From contig JAWZYU010000005.1 in the NCBI GenBank assembly GCA_038380435.1, forward strand, positions 33,006,001 through 33,070,000: a stretch of 64,000 nucleotides of DNA. The letters run 5' to 3'. A program made the position numbers and the translations under genes. This DNA comes from Ryuthela nishihirai (lineage: Eukaryota > Arthropoda > Arachnida > Araneae > Heptathelidae). The notes beneath the pieces were generated by a model. The model searched no databases. It saw only the letters and a program-made list of their open reading frames with translations, and was not told the origin of the DNA. Of this stretch, positions 62,448-64,000 are shown in pieces; within the stretch, counting starts at the first letter, position 1; each line of letters opens with the position of its first letter.

Positions 62448-64000
62448 CTCGTTGTTGCACCCAAATCTTCATCAATTAACAAAACTGAGAAAAAAATCGC
62501 TGACTTCTTCATTCAGAAAACGTCAAAAAAGTTGACCTTCCATCTCTAGTAACGTTGTTTTTTTATATATAGCCTATTACCATTAATCATTTTTTTCGCC
62601 GTTTAATAAAACCGCATAACCAGTTTCTGCTTGGAAAATACAATCATAATAAAAGATGAATCACCTTTTCCGAAAGTAAAAACGAAAAAATTCGGCTCCT
62701 TAAAATAATTCACTCCTAAATATGACATAAAAATTCCCTTACTCTATTCAGGCGCATTAAGAGTATATCATTATTTAGCTGTCAAAAAATTAACTGATAA
62801 CGCATTCATCCCATTAGTCATAAACGAGTTTTGACGGTCCTAATCAAAATCAGGGTGTGTTTCTCATCCATAAGGTTTAACCTCCCCTTCTCCTCCCCCC
62901 ACTTGTATCAGGTCCCTGAAAATCTTAATACTCTCTAATTGCAAATAAAAATGTAATTCTTACGGCAAAACAGAATACATTCCTAGTAATAAAGCAACAC
63001 AATATTTGAAACCATTTAGTATATCCGTGTTTGATTTGACTTCTTGTTAAAAACTTGTAAAGTTTCGTGTTAAAAACTTGTAACGTGACTCCTTTAATAA
63101 TTATGTAGATTAAAACAAAAAAAGGAGTCTTTCATAATTCAAGGCCTGAGACTCTGAGTATGAAAAAACAAGTTTAAAAACAGTGTTTTTTCATTATTTT
63201 CTTTTTTTGTGTCTTATTTCATAAGGGTTCTGTATAATCTGCTTAAAATCTGACCTTTCAATAATGTATCACTTTTTTTAGAGGAAGTTCTTCATTGTTC
63301 TGCCTGCTCCTTAATGAAGAATAATGAAGTAATAAACTGGTAAACTTCTAACAGACAAACAAAATTTTAGCGCCGACATCATAATGATCCAAATCATCAG
63401 AGATTTTGAGATAACAGATGCCAACAGTTATTTGTTAATGGGGACCATTTTAATTTGCGGGCTTGCATTTTTCTCCATCTTGCTGCGCGTAATAATCCTG
63501 TTGGCCAAGTTCCTCTCCTCATGGCTCCCTCTTCTCCAGCATTATGAACCAAAGAGGCAATGAATGTCTCAGGTTTAGAATGGCCCGTGGGAAGCATTAA
63601 AATGGAACTTGCAGCCGCTTCATTGCATCTGCGTCGGATTCGTTCCTCATTGAGCACGTCGTAAACCATCTCCATCATCATCATCGTCCTCACCACGCCT
63701 GCTTACCTTCAGCATCTTCAGAGAAAGAGCATCCTCTCTCTCTGCACTCTCGCGCTTGCTATAAAACTCCGTCGTTATTCGGTCCTGTCTTTTGTTCGCT
63801 TTGCCGTTGTCGACTGAAATGAACTTTTCATCCATGCCGAGACCAAACTACGTCTTAAAAGCAGAACTTTTCGAACCCTAAAGCACGATGTGGAAGAGAT
63901 GGAATTTTTGAGTGATCCCATGAAGAGAAAGTTAAATTTCTGATTAAAGAAATTTCAGCAGAACTGGTTTTTAGTTTATAAATGTACTATGATTGGGTTA
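62448..64000. other. unique sequence, nothing firmly recognised
   Basis: This is the longest repeat-poor stretch at the right end. CCATCATCATCATCGTCC at 63671-63688 is a short microsatellite, resembling the LINE (GAT)n tail, but no LINE sequence adjoins it. Minus open frames 63397-63696 and 63647-63835 have a biased, acidic or basic make-up and no domain. GTTAAAAACTTGTAA occurs twice at 63047-63083. Confidence 0.45.

Noticed and set aside
63397..63835. Two overlapping minus-strand ORFs as a terminal exon of a host gene
   Set aside because: No domain or splice signal is recognised, and the acidic run comes from a CATCAT/GTC microsatellite.
1..64000. Bacterial-style operons, ribosome-binding sites, terminators or riboswitches
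   Set aside because: Gene density, repeat content and composition are those of an animal genome, so such features are not expected and none was seen.

Overview
This window is non-coding, repeat-dense DNA from an animal nuclear genome. The evidence is AT-rich unique sequence, more than 60 copies or fragments of two tRNA-derived SINE families, a complete but decayed non-LTR retrotransposon (LINE), hAT and Tc1/mariner-type DNA elements, and no operon or ribosome-binding structure. The SINE texture looks to me like a chelicerate, possibly a spider. That is an impression from memory, not something the sequence proves.

Names used here: SINE-B is about 388 bp with a tRNA-like head, a GC-rich body and a 3' end GAGGTAAAACAACCCAACCC. 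SINE-C is about 210-235 bp with a Ser/Leu-tRNA-like head and a 3' end CTTGAGGGGGTATTTATTTA. MITE-A is a palindromic element of about 215 bp with ends CAGTCGCTCAAAAAAGTATC and TA target duplication. MITE-D is a palindromic element with ends CAGTCGTATCAGAATA. On strand, '+' means the tRNA-like head is at the left.

Layout. 0-7.3 kb: MITE-A copies, two other foldback elements, a decayed ZBED5-like hAT transposase (3.2-5.24 kb, minus), and a LINE endonuclease remnant cut by a SINE-B, a MITE-A and a 22-nt SINE-C tail. 7.3-30 kb: SINE-B and SINE-C copies, many with intact target-site duplications (TSDs), a tandem SINE-B trimer inside one TSD (10.8-11.5 kb), a composite MITE with nested hairpins (20.0-20.5 kb), tandem SINE-C (22.2-22.8 kb), and long inverted repeats (23.3, 27.6 and 28.0 kb). 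30.37-33.97 kb: a 3.6-kb RTE-like LINE on minus with endonuclease and reverse transcriptase, frameshifted, flanked by a 10-bp direct repeat. 35-42.6 kb: nested SINEs, three non-autonomous hAT elements with perfect 8-bp TSDs, a 74-bp x 8 array grown out of a SINE, and a 32/33-bp array with higher-order structure. 43-53 kb: more young SINEs, a second LINE 3' fragment with an 11-bp TSD, and a second copy of the composite MITE. 53.0-53.63 kb: a GC-rich, CpG-rich patch with promoter-like motifs and a short ORF that starts like a secreted protein and ends at a strong splice donor. This is the only good candidate for a host gene exon, with the rest of the window probably its first intron. 53.6-64 kb: SINEs, MITEs and unassigned AT-rich DNA.

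The host-gene content is therefore at most one first exon. The interesting biology is in the mobile DNA. The SINE-C 3' end resembles the 3' end of the resident LINE, which suggests a SINE-LINE partnership. SINE-B shows in-situ or transcript-level multimerisation, and several satellite-like arrays can be traced to transposon sequence or junctions. I did not find a convincing new gene system.
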